This document shows, in pieces, positions 46,101-57,100 of a DNA stretch of 64,000 nucleotides. The stretch lies in the NCBI GenBank assembly GCA_011317545.1, contig WUJK01000004.1, positions 3,232,501-3,296,500 on the forward strand, in the 5' to 3' direction. Both the position numbers and the translations under genes were made by a program. This DNA comes from Coniella vitis. Its lineage: Eukaryota; Ascomycota; Sordariomycetes; Diaporthales; Schizoparmaceae. The number at the start of each line of letters is the position of its first letter. Positions within the stretch are counted from its first letter, which is position 1. The notes under the pieces were generated by a model. It was not told the DNA's origin. It searched no databases and saw only the letters and a program-made list of their open reading frames with translations.

Positions 46101-47748
46101 AAGAAGTGGGTACAGTTCCGCCGTACACACTCCAGGGACATGGCAGACACCGGTTGTTCTATCGAATCCTCAAAGTCCGGACGTGTTATGGATGGGCGAG
46201 CCTGGGTCTCAGCCCTATTCGACGGGCGAGACACCCCCACAAAGGCCCATCAAAGACTACCTGAGCGACTTCGACCAAAACCCCAGTCTATCGACTTCTC
46301 CAAACGATCGCACCATCCGACGATCACAGTCCGCCCTGAATCCAATGACCACTTCTGCCTCGCATCGGACTTACACATCCGTTACATCCTCATCACCTCC
46401 AGGACGGAAGCGTCCCAGTCCAGCCGAGGCAATCCTCTCGCATATACCCAGCAATATCACATGGGGTGGCTCAACATATTTTGGACACCAACTAGATCAA
46501 ACGGATACTGCAAGGACATCAATATCAGATGATGATTCTCGACGAGATGAACTGGTGTCAGTTGTACCAGTTAGCGTAAACGTTACGGTAGAGAACGAAC
46601 CTGCGTTCGACGACGACGGATGGCTGTCTACGCCCCTTTTAGACCCAGGCCGTACAGGAAGCTACGCAAACTATCGGTATGCTTATGCGGAAATGCTGCA
46701 GTCATGGCAGTTGCCTCTGGCTCGTCTTGAGATTATGAAGTTCAATGTGCTTAAAGAGGACAAGAGGACTGAAGCATGGACTGACGAGACCATTGAAGAC
46801 CCAACAATCCATGACAATATTAGTCTCACTGCGACAGGAGCAACATCGCCAAATATGCTTCTTGGTAGCAAGCGTGAGCGGTTCGAGGCCTTACATGCGT
46901 CCACACGGGGTCTTGATGCAGTAGGCATCTGTCGTATTCACGAGATGCAGCGGCAGCCCTTGCAACATTCTGACCTGCAATCCACCGGTGGTGCAGTTGG
47001 ATTCTGCGAGCGTTGCAGGCACGTGCAAACTCAACTCATGTGTGTGTTTTGTCACGAACCCATAGATGCATTATATTCAGCATGTCTGGGATGCGGCTGC
47101 GCAATTCATGACGCATGTCTAGCTGAGTGGCATGGTATGGGAGAAACCGGTTGTCCTGCTGGTGATGACTGTGAATGCGTCGAAGAGGCCGACAACGGCC
47201 AGGTAGAGACATGGGTCGCAATGAAGGCTGCGCTTGCGGCGAAGGGCGCACAGAGAGTGTTGAGAACCGCAACTTCGTATGGAGAGAACGGTTACAAACG
47301 ATATGAGCACAACAAGCGCGGTGATGGCTCGAATCATCCGGATGACAGCAGGTCACCGCCCTATGCAAGCATAACCGGGCTAGGCAAGACAGCGAACTTA
47401 GCAACGCGATTGAGAAGAAAGTCTGCGCCAGCTCCGTTCTCGCTGATGGTGGAGGATGTAGACGAAGGTGATACAAAGGAGCGAGGACTCAGTTCATCCA
47501 AGGGAAGCAGTCGAGCCACCAGAGAAGTTACAGAACACGAAATAGCAGATTCGTCAAGCGCAATATCGGTCCAATCATCGGGTTCTAATACTAACAGCGA
47601 GAATATATTCAAACCATCGCCTCTAGGCCCGGGTGCATCTCCTGCAAAGATCAGTCTAGGTAACAAATTGAAAAGCATGGAAACAAGGCGGCCTATAACG
47701 CTAAGAAGGAAAAGCGGTGGCTTTGGTGGAGAATATAAAAATAAATAA
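43105..47748 (+). CDS. SEA3: SEA/GATOR2 complex subunit, Sea3/Mtc5 (WDR59) type: WD40-RWD-RING
   Basis: Predicted vacuole-associated subunit of the SEA (GATOR2) complex that relays amino-acid status to TORC1. A single exon of 1,547 aa from ATG 43105 (tcaccATGc). The N-terminal WD40 propeller (~75-360) shows repeat ends such as LVWNLNLRD, HCWDLRRP, HIWDERK and KFWDYTKE. An RWD domain lies at ~488-601 (EEFVRVSEQLPNIKWDSID and VDIPRTYPKARSPTFIIEK). Long Ser-rich linkers follow, and then a C-terminal zinc/RING-like domain (~1300-1362) with CERC, CVFCHEP, CLGCGCAIHDACL and CPAGDDCEC. The order WD40-RWD-RING separates it from Sea2/Sea4. The last five codons and stop (GAA TAT AAA AAT AAA TAA) are AT-only at third positions and merge directly into RIP-type DNA. 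Confidence 0.93.
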   Translation: MPSVFDSLTLSQKKTKIINSAFDSESFDADGTIHVDGLVGSATISPSGRDVALASPDGLAIIDLDSPYSPPRRLSSHGLPWLVVDVQWSPFAARDYWVASTANHRCLVWNLNLRDDSPSGAIEHSLQGHSRAITDMNFSAHHPDSLATCSVDGYVHCWDLRRPRQPAITFCDWFAGATQVKYSRQDPFIIASSHDRWLHIWDERKCSEPVKSISAHTSKIYGIDWNRTRATAIVTCSLDKSIKFWDYTKEADVPERVIRTEFPVWRARHTPFGLGLLAMPQNEPGNLYLFDQRMHHDTPNDGSVEPVAVFEGHGDHKAKEFLWRTRGGISDDGLDNREFQLVSWGEDNKLRLTRPEPSTLEKVGYMQGMEAGRNLILTRKGATYKTFRTVDDGNHNRRTATMSDPRTAGVRQSALTLGMRFPSNRTGSSWRGPSMRAKSTGVRKVDRSQAQMNWMKGIIMTKRKSGYYSPHRTASKDSSIFGPFLQQDYWAEPETVQEEFVRVSEQLPNIKWDSIDMDNLILDASLKGPWGVDEEDIFLKVKVDIPRTYPKARSPTFIIEKNAFMPEGVHEMLEARVHKIAEQCLKVKQNCLAAAFSFLLGETNLTESTSFFRNVRDLDDEIDALADDSSSEESENDIPAGGSAAMSQELTASTELENTLAPITRPTIPPVYRTCGARFSNDGRLIAFFPSKEAKAMFFSPNDNLKEKPKDQPTFAGFGRLSQDSPSPRKRYLDGEASTIDDMSAHSDDSGESSSSSDSELTTMHKMSLWYRPGHRLHKTWSANDSLRSSGGGTGAGTGTGTATSRRRAGRSKNVVKVFDMQDMLPSKKHFAQEYAIFGDGAQVCEHNARVADKHGYPDLVNIWEYAALLLRSDIPLTMREPRQKSKSVLVIAKDALFKSRNGGHAASNDVGFLSGRVKWGHHPLALGFVQDLFEYFEQLADVQMLAMLSCIFGESSTDDPLSYAESHLPEPETPLPMKAPSFSLEYFPTGAIDWSLQTRSGYSSAVHTPGTWQTPVVLSNPQSPDVLWMGEPGSQPYSTGETPPQRPIKDYLSDFDQNPSLSTSPNDRTIRRSQSALNPMTTSASHRTYTSVTSSSPPGRKRPSPAEAILSHIPSNITWGGSTYFGHQLDQTDTARTSISDDDSRRDELVSVVPVSVNVTVENEPAFDDDGWLSTPLLDPGRTGSYANYRYAYAEMLQSWQLPLARLEIMKFNVLKEDKRTEAWTDETIEDPTIHDNISLTATGATSPNMLLGSKRERFEALHASTRGLDAVGICRIHEMQRQPLQHSDLQSTGGAVGFCERCRHVQTQLMCVFCHEPIDALYSACLGCGCAIHDACLAEWHGMGETGCPAGDDCECVEEADNGQVETWVAMKAALAAKGAQRVLRTATSYGENGYKRYEHNKRGDGSNHPDDSRSPPYASITGLGKTANLATRLRRKSAPAPFSLMVEDVDEGDTKERGLSSSKGSSRATREVTEHEIADSSSAISVQSSGSNTNSENIFKPSPLGPGASPAKISLGNKLKSMETRRPITLRRKSGGFGGEYKNK

Positions 47749-48010
47749 TTTTAATAAATCTTTAAATATATCGATAATTAAAACTTTATTTTTAATTAAA
47801 ATTAAAAAAGATTATATTAATAAATTAAAAAAGATAATTAAAAGATTAAACTCGAGAGAACTTAACGAATACAACCGATAAAGGTATCGAATTAAGATAA
47901 AAAGAATTAATAATATCGAAAATATCGAGTAATTATATCTTATCGATTATATAATATAAGTATAATACTATTAAAAATACTAATAAATATAAATAAAGGG
48001 AACGAAGGGC

Positions 48011-48106
<96 letters not shown>

Positions 48107-48650
48107 TATATTATATTTTTATATTTATATTATACTCCGTTTTATTTAAATATTTAATATTCGAAACGATTTTCTTTTATTTAATATAAAATAAAATATC
48201 GAAGAGAAATTTATAATTATATATATATAGCTATATTTATATAACGTTAACTCCTTATTATTACTATTTAACTACTAAATTTTATTAATATAATAATTCT
48301 TACTTAAATCTCGGATTTTAGAAGTATTTATAAGTTATATATTAATATAATAGGGAAATATTATCCTTCTCGATACCTTTCTTATATATACTTACTTTTA
48401 TTAAGGATATATACGATTTTACTACTATTTTATTAATATTTGATTTATATATATATAAGTAAATATATTATATTATATTATATTATATTATACTCCGTTC
48501 TACCTAATTTATTTAATATCCGGAACCCCCGCTTTTTTTATTTAATAGGAAATCGAATACCGGAGAAAAACTTATAGCTATATTTATTTATTACTATATA
48601 AAAATAACGTTTACTTCCTATTCTCTTCGCTTAACCGCTAGTTTTTATTA
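47749..48650. repeat. AT-rich boundary region with short direct repeats and a LINE A 5' fragment
   Basis: The first ~260 bp are A/T-saturated and unrecognised. Blocks beginning ttatattatactccgtt at ~48,129 and ~48,485 are similar for roughly 170 bp (actccgtt, then atttaatat, later ctatattta and aataacgtt). Between them, 48,367-48,476 (ttctcgatacctttcttata through ataagtaaatat) matches the 5' region of the LINE copies at 53,675 and 60,115. This looks like broken ends of older LINE insertions. Confidence 0.5.
48014..48104. repeat. (TTA)n microsatellite
   Basis: About 30 uninterrupted TTA units directly visible, followed by a short (TATAT)-type stretch. It sits about 270 bp outside the SEA3 stop codon, in the RIP block. 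The purity suggests a recent or ongoing slippage tract. Confidence 0.95.
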
Positions 48651-51600
48651 ATTAAACTAATTAGATATATACTATTCTTTACCTCCTTTTTTCCCTCTTT
48701 AAGCCCTAGGCTTAATATCCCCCCGGTTATAATACGTTTTACTAACGAAAAGGTTATTATTCTCTTACTTCTTAATAGCTATTTCGCTATTATACCTATA
48801 ATTCTAGGGTCGTTTATTAGCGTATTATAATATATATACGATAATAGCGGAATTGCTATTTTATCTATAGCTATAAATTATAATTAGGCTTATCGATAAT
48901 CTTTTTTTAAATAGTTTAGAATAATATATTTTATTATCTTTATTATTTCGTAATAATAAAGCGATATTATTATAATAGGAATTCTATATTTAAATAAATA
49001 TATTTTTAAACCGATATATTTAATTCTAAACTATAATAAGGTTAAAGATTTATATTTCCTAAGCCTTATATAATAATTAGGAATATTAATAAACCTTAAG
49101 TTTCTAATTATATCCGTAGGGATATTATTTCTTTATAAGAATAATATTATTTTATTATAATCTTATTATTTATATTATTTCCTTTTTATAATATCTAGGT
49201 ATTTATATAACCCTTTTTATAATCTTTTATATAATATATCTTAGGTATATAAGGGCTATATTAATATAGCTTTTATACCGATTACCTTTTTATTTACTTA
49301 TATTATAATTATATTATAAACTTATAAGAATCTTACTTTATCTTCCTACTTCTCCTTTATAGCTATTATATATATATCGAGATATACCGGTAATAATAAG
49401 TATCCAGCCTCCGCTTTAAGAAGGTATTTTGGTATAGTTTTATATACGCTTATAACTATATATAGGTATTATATTTATATTATTTCTAAGCTATATATAA
49501 TACCCTTTACTTTCCTATTCTTATTATATTAATATTAAACTATAGCTTTATATATAATCGCGCTTTATATAGCTATTATATAAACCTACCTTATATAATT
49601 ATTATTATAATTCTATATAAATATTATAATTCTTATAATTATATACTTCTAAGTTTTTATCTTCTTCTTAAGTTCCTTAAAATACCTCCGCTATTTTAGC
49701 TTCCTATCTAATTATATACTAAGGAATTATACCGATTCCGCCGGCTTAATATATATATTACCTAATTATATATTCTCCGAAGGATTTTAAAATATCTTAG
49801 TAAAATATATAAATTCGCTTTTTTAAAAGGCGAATTTTATCCTATATCTCCTTAATTATAATTTATAAACTATATATATATTATATAATCGCAGGTAATT
49901 CTCTATTATTATTATACTTATTATAAAAATATTTATATTATCGATAAATCTTATTATTAATACTCCGATTACTTTAAGCTCCTTATATAATAATAAGATA
50001 TATAATATAAAAAGAATAGGAGATAATAATAATCCTTATAATACTCTTATATATATCTTTTATAATAAAGATATTATTCTATTAAAGTAAAGTATTATCG
50101 TTCTTTTCGATAAATAATTCTTAATTTATTATATTATTTATTTAGAGAAACCCTTTTTTTCTAATATTTTAATTATTTTTTTTTATATTATATAATTAAA
50201 AGCCCTTATAATATCTAATCAAAGGAAAGTTATAATTAGCTTATAATTCTATATTATAAATATTACTTTAATAATAATTTAAATTATAAGATTTATTAAG
50301 TATATTATATAATTATTTATTTAACCTTTAGGTAATAGGTTATACTCCTCCGTTATATTTATAATATAGTTTCCTACCGCTTTCTCTATAACCTTCCCGA
50401 TATAGCTTAATAATATAATCGGTCGATATATATTAACCTTCCGCTATTCCTCTTCTATTTCCTTTAGCTTTAAAAGGATTAATACTCTAGCTTTATAGAT
50501 ATACTATAGGAAATATATTAATTTAAAGCTTATATTTATAATATCTATTAATATTTAAGCTAACGCCGGCTTATATATTTTTAAGAACTTAATTAGAATA
50601 TTATCCGGTTTAGCTATTTTCTATAACTTAATATTTCGTAGGATTTATATTACCTTTATAATATTTATACTTTTATATATTTCGAAGTATATTATATTAA
50701 GTTCTTCTCCGATATTTAAGAGATCTATTTTAAGGTTAAGAAAGAATTTCGTTATTAGAATATTATATTTCCCTTTATATATAATATAAGGTAGTTTATC
50801 CGAATCCTTAAAAAAGGGTAATTAAGAGTTCGGCTTTAATAAATAGCTCTTTATTTTAGCTTATTTCTTAAGGGTTTATAATTTACTTATACTCTATAAA
50901 GCCTCTATTATTATATAATATTAGCTTATCTTTTATATATTTATAATTATCTTTTTTTATACTACTACCTTCTTATTTATATCCCTTATAATATATATAC
51001 TTAGTATTATAACAAAGTTATATCTTATTTACTTTATTATAGTTATTATTTATACTATCTCCCCTATTTATTAGGGGTTTTAGATTCTATAAATAATTAT
51101 TCTTTTTTTATTATCTTATTAACCATTCTATATATTTATTCTATTAATATATTAGTATAGTATTATAATTATACTAGAGTTTTAATCTCGCTTAGATTTT
51201 TAATAAGGTTATTCGCTATTACTTAGATTATTATTAGGTTTATATCCTTTTACCTCTAAACTTTCTTTCTTAGGAAGCAGACTTCTTTCATATTTTTTAT
51301 ATAGATAAGCTACGCTTTATAATCTAAGCTTACTTAATTAGGTAATATCTCCTATTACTAAACGATATCGCCGGTTATTTATATAAGGTTTATAATTAAG
51401 GGTTATTTTATTCCTTTCCTCCTAGTAATTTTATTATATAATATTATTAGATTTGAACGTTATTATTATATTAATATAAGGAGGTTATTTATTTATACCA
51501 ATATCCTACTTTCTCTATCCTATAGGAGATAATATATATTAAAATCGCTTATTAATATAATATATTTCTACTATTCTATTACTATAAGTTTAAGTAATAA

Positions 51601-53400
51601 GTATATCTTATATAAGCTAAACTCCGGCTTTAAGTAAACTATTTATATATAAAGCTCCGATTTAAACTCTATTATTATCTAATTATATCCTATATATTAC
51701 TCCTATACTACTAATTCCTAATATTTATATATAAAGATTATGGCCCTACCTCTACTTATATACACTTAATTATATAAGATTATTATTATAATCGGTACCT
51801 ACTTTTTCGTAATATTTATCTATAATTCCTATAATATTATTATATCTAGCTATTCCTCCGTTATTACTATTAGTTAGGTATATACCCTATTATCTATTAT
51901 ATTCTAAGATAATATTATAATTACTATAAAGAAGAGGTTTAAGTAGAATTTATAATAAAACTGCTAAAGTATAGTATATTATTTAATTTACCTTTTTATA
52001 GTATTTCTTCCCTCGGTAGTATTAATCTCTTTTTCGATATTAATTAGAATATATTTACTATTTCCCCTACAAATTCGCTATTAAGCCGCTACATTAATAT
52101 ACCGATTTCGAACCTATATAATCGGTATTAATATATATCTCTCGCCTTATCCCTTTACACGAATACTATTAAGTAGTTCTTTACTTAGGTTATATAGCTT
52201 TTATTATAATTTAAGTATTTAGTTTTTAATATATCTCTTTAATAAGGGGTAGCTATATTCTCCCTATTTATATACTATTTCTATATAATATTTATATCTA
52301 ATATCCTTTATATAATACCTAATAATATAGCTATACTTATAATATTTAAAGTATTAATATATCGTTATATCCTATATATAAGGTTTATAGATAAAAAGCT
52401 ATATTTTCTATAAAAGTCCTTCTTTATATATCTTTTTAATAGCTTATATATTATTAAATATAATATAAGTATAACTCGAGCTATATTACTTCTAAGGATC
52501 TTCGGTTTAATTTTATCTATACTTTACGAATTCACTATTTTAATACTTTAGAATAATCCCTTTAGATCGGCTTATATATTCTTTAGTTAATCTATATATA
52601 TTGCTTTTATAATAATTATATATATCCGCTTAGTTTTCGTTATATTTTCGCCGAATACTATCTTCTCCTAATTAGGTCTCTACTTATATAAGCTTACTCT
52701 CGCTTTAAATATAAATATAATATCCCCGCTATATAACCGCTATATAGCTATTACTTCTTTATTATTAATATTATTATTTACTACTTAGATTAGCTAAACT
52801 AGTATAAGGTTTATTATGGCTTAATCGCTATAGATTATTATTTCTCGATTATAATAGGCTAGGACGATTAGCTTCGGTTCCTATATACTTTCGCTATTAA
52901 TTCGGGCTATTATCGCCTATATCTTCTAAGGCTATACCGGCTCTATCGTTTAGTATTTTACTAGAGCTTTAATAATTATTATATCGAGGTTTCCTTATAT
53001 AATAGCTATACCTTTATAACGGCCTTATATATTTACGCTATGGATTTTTAATACTTATACTACCTATTTAATATTCTCTATACCTAACTTTAGCTTAAAG
53101 ATACTTCGGATATTATCTTTTATCGATAATTTAATTTAAGTTATTAGCCTTTTATAGTATTCTAGCTATATAAACGCTATAGTTATAATATTATTATATC
53201 CGCTCTATCTATAATTAGGGTAGTAAAAACTCTATATAAGTCCCCTATCCATACTATTTATATTTATCGATATCTCTAACTATACTATGCTTATATTATA
53301 CGATTAATACGAAGATATCGCTTAATACTTACAAGGTTATTACTTCTTTTTATCGTAGTCCGGTGCTTTTATCGGTTATAATCGTCGAGTTTCCTCGAGT
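48651..53400 (-). mobile_element. RIP-degraded non-LTR retrotransposon (LINE B), minus strand
   Basis: Conceptual translation of the minus strand through its stops shows an endonuclease remnant at ~51,250-51,560 (ISDFNIYYLL in place of a GDFN motif, followed by KITRRKG). An RT domain follows at ~50,560-49,900 (ISLLSCIGKVIEKAV-like block read as ILLSYIGKVIEKAVGNYI, then LLLSPILFILYILLLYKEL and FIDNINIF in place of FADD). Order and orientation fit a LINE ORF2 running right to left, with ORF1 expected at ~52.0-53.3 kb and the 3' end near 48.7 kb. Exact ends were not determined. It is a different family from LINE A, judged by the RT motifs. Confidence 0.7.
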
Positions 53401-53420
53401 TCAATCCGTTTTTAAATTCT

Positions 53421-54100
53421 ATAAGTAAATATAGTTATAAAATAGCTTTATAGGAGATTTTTCCTATAAATAGAATATAAAGCGGCTCTATATTATTTAA
53501 GGAGCTAATATTTAAGATAGATATTAGTTTTATCTCGGAGTTAATCTATTCCTTTATATAATAGAAAAGGCTTTATAATATTATACTATTAATATAAAAG
53601 GATATTATTATTTAAAGGAATAGCTCTTTTACTCCTAATACGGTTAAAACCCTCTTTATAAGTATATAATATCCTTCCCGATACTTTTCTTATATACGCT
53701 TGCTTTTATTCAAAATATATACGCTTTTATTATTATTTTATAAATATTCGGCCTATTTATATATAAGTAAATACGGTTATAGGATAGCCTTATAGGAGGC
53801 CCTCCTTATAAATATAATATAAGGCGGCCTTATATTATTTAGAAAGCTAATATTTATAATAGATCTTAGCTTTATCTCGGATTTAATTTATTTCTTTATA
53901 TAATAGAAAAGGTATTATAATATTACGCTATTAATATAAAAGAATATTATTATTTAACGAAATAACCCCCTTACACCTAGTATAATTAGGATCCTTTTTA
54001 TAAATATATAATATATATTTATAGCCCGGGAGATTATCTTATTAATAATAGATAAAATTTTAAAAAAGCTAGTTAATACTTTTAAAGAACCTTTATAAAG
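53421..54100 (+). repeat. Tandem ~342-bp repeat at the 5' end of LINE A copy 1
   Basis: The block starting ataagtaaatatagttataa at 53421 recurs starting ataagtaaatacggttat at 53763, a period of 342 bp. Long stretches stay aligned (tataggag, atataa(a/g)gcggc, tatataatagaaaagg, ctattaatataaaag). The two units differ mainly by C/T and G/A. It resembles the promoter monomers found at the 5' ends of some LINEs. The corresponding region of copy 2 has only one unit. Confidence 0.75.
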
Positions 54101-57100
54101 CGGGGAATAGCTTTGTATAGAGAGGGTATATTCCTAGCTTTTAATTATAATTAAGCGGGAATTTAAAAAGATTTTATCGGACCCGGCTTTTGATTAGCTT
54201 ATTCCGATATACTCGGCTTTTCCCGCTATTACCTTATAAATAATATTCTATCTATAATAATTTCCTCTACCCATTTAGCATTTTTAATAAAGTTATAATT
54301 AAGTTATTATTATAAATATAATTATTAAGCTTTTAATAAAGCTTATATATTATATTTAAAAAGCCGGTTTTTAATTAAAGCGGTAATAAGGGTAGGATAT
54401 AAAGATCTTTCTTAAAGCTATACTTTATAATATATTTATAAGCTTACCTTTTTAGGAATTTAAACTAAATATTTATATTTAGTTATAGCTTTTTATAATT
54501 AATATAAAAGTAATTATTAAAACCTTTATTAGCTAAATATTATATTTTATTAATAAGAAAATCTAAGATAAGCTTTTTATTAAGCTTTTAAAGGGTAAGC
54601 TATTCGAATTAATATAAATATCCTTAATAATAATATTATAAACCTAGGTTATTTATATAATAACCGGGGTTTTTAAAGAGTTTATAACCCTTTTGTTTAT
54701 TAAAGGGTATTTTTTGAAAATTATATCCGGGAGGAAGCTATTATATAAATAGGAGTTATATCTATCTCTTATAAGCTGTTTATAAATAGTTATAACTTTA
54801 TTATAAATATAACTATTTAGCTTATATCCTTTCTTTATAAAGTATAACCCTTTTAAATATTTAATTTACCTTAAGCCCGGCTTATATAGAAAATAAAAAG
54901 CTCTTTTTTTATATAAATAGTTATCTTAGCTATTATTTTATTAAATATTATATAAATAATACTTTATTTATTCTAGTACTTAATATAACTAAAAGGGGGA
55001 TATTTATATATTTCCCTTTAAATATATTAATTATTATAAGTCGGTCCGCTTCAATTATCTTAATTATATTACTATCTTTATAATGATTAAAAAATAGCTC
55101 CGGTATTTATTTATCTTTAGGCTTCGAAGGATAAAGAATATATATAAAGCTTATTATAATATTACGAATATAATTATAAAAGCTATTAATAATTAATAAG
55201 GGCTTTAGTCTTTTACTAAGCTTATAGAATAATTATCTATTAAGGTTATTTATTAAAAGCGGGCTTATAATAATATCCGGGATTATATACTACCGGTTAG
55301 CTTCTAATAGTATTTATAACTCGATTTAACTATTATATTACCTCCGGAAGGTTTTAGCTTTAATATAATTAGGGATTCTATTACCCTAATAAATATAATT
55401 AAGGATAATTATAATATAATTATAATCCTTAGCTTTTAAAGAGATTTAAATATTATTATTTATAATATTTATAAGTAAAGTATACCTTTTAATAGCCGGG
55501 GGGCTCCTTTTATAATTATTTAAATAAATATAAAGAATAAATAATCTACTTATATTATATTATTAATACTTTTTATTAAATAAGGGGTAGATATTATATA
55601 ACTCTAGGAACTATATCTAATATAGAATATAAGAATATAAAAGTATATTATTTATAAGCTTTTTTTATTAATAAATAATTAAAGAGAGAATTTATTAGCT
55701 GGTTATAAGAAGAAATAATAAGAAATATTCCGTAATAAGCCTCCGATTCTAATATATATATAATAAGGCTATAAGCTAGATATAATAAAGAAATAGCCTC
55801 TAATTATATATGATAATCTTTAGCTAAAGGTATTAGGGATCTTTCTAATTAATATATATCGGGTATTAAAGGAGGATATAATATTCGATTATATCTTAAA
55901 TAATCCCCTTATATATAGATAAGTAATTAAAGGTAATTTAAATATAGTTTATACCCTTTATAAGCTAGGTAAGCATAATAAAAGGGGTAAAAATCGGGTT
56001 AAGAATTAGGTATTATTTAATAATATATTCTTTATAAATATCCTAAATATCCTAATTTATATTAAAGGAAGGGTATAAGATTTTATCTTTTTATATATAA
56101 TAAATATAGCTATAAAGATAGCTCTTAGCTTATATATTAGCTTTTATTATAAAATCTTTATTATTATTATCGGTAATAGCTCTTTATTACTTTAGGATTA
56201 GCTAATATAATTATAAATAGCTTTATAATCCCTTCCGGCTTTTAAAAGCTTTTTAAAGATAAAGTTAAAGGATATACCGCCCCTTCCTTTAATAAAAAGC
56301 CCGCTTATTTTAAATAAATAGATAATCCGTTTAAATTACTTTTAAGAATAAGCTTTAAAAAATAGGATATTAGCTATAATCCTATTCTTAAGCCTTTTAA
56401 TAGGATAATAATATAAAAGCAGCTTACCGGGTATATATTAAGGCCCAGTATAATTATTTTATATATATTTAAAGGAATTTTTAATAATTAAAAATACCTT
56501 TAAAAGGGCTATTTAAATATATTAGCGGGCTTTTTAATAGAAGAAGATAAATATAATAGCTTTAAATATTAATATCTTTAAGATAATAGGGTAATATAAG
56601 CTAATTATATTATTATAAGCTCCTCTATTATAAGCGCGAGATAGGATATTATATAAAGATTTAAATAAAAAAGTAGACTTATTATAAGATAAAATCTTGT
56701 AACGGTTTTCCGGAGATAATAATTTAGTTAAAGATCTATTAAAAGGCTAGGATTTTTATAAGACTTACTCTTAATAAGGTTATATAACTATAATTAAGAA
56801 GGTTAAAAGATATATTATCCGAATTAAATCTACCTCCTTAGGGTAAATAGCGCTTTTATAGCTTTATTAAAGGAATATTAGGATAATATAAGCCTTTTTC
56901 TAATATAGTCTTATAATTATTACCTTATTATAAGATATTTTCCTTAACTTTAATACTATATAAAGGTATTGATATACTTAAAACTAGGTAAAAGGGATAT
57001 AAATAGCTTTAGATTATATAAGCTTATTACTCTTATTTCTACCTTCTCTAAAAAGCTAGAAAAGCTAATTATATATAAACTTTCCTAGATATTATTTATT

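Noticed and set aside
47036..47476. Minus-strand 146-codon ORF
   Set aside because: Antisense shadow of the SEA3 zinc-binding domain, Cys/His-rich only because the other strand is.
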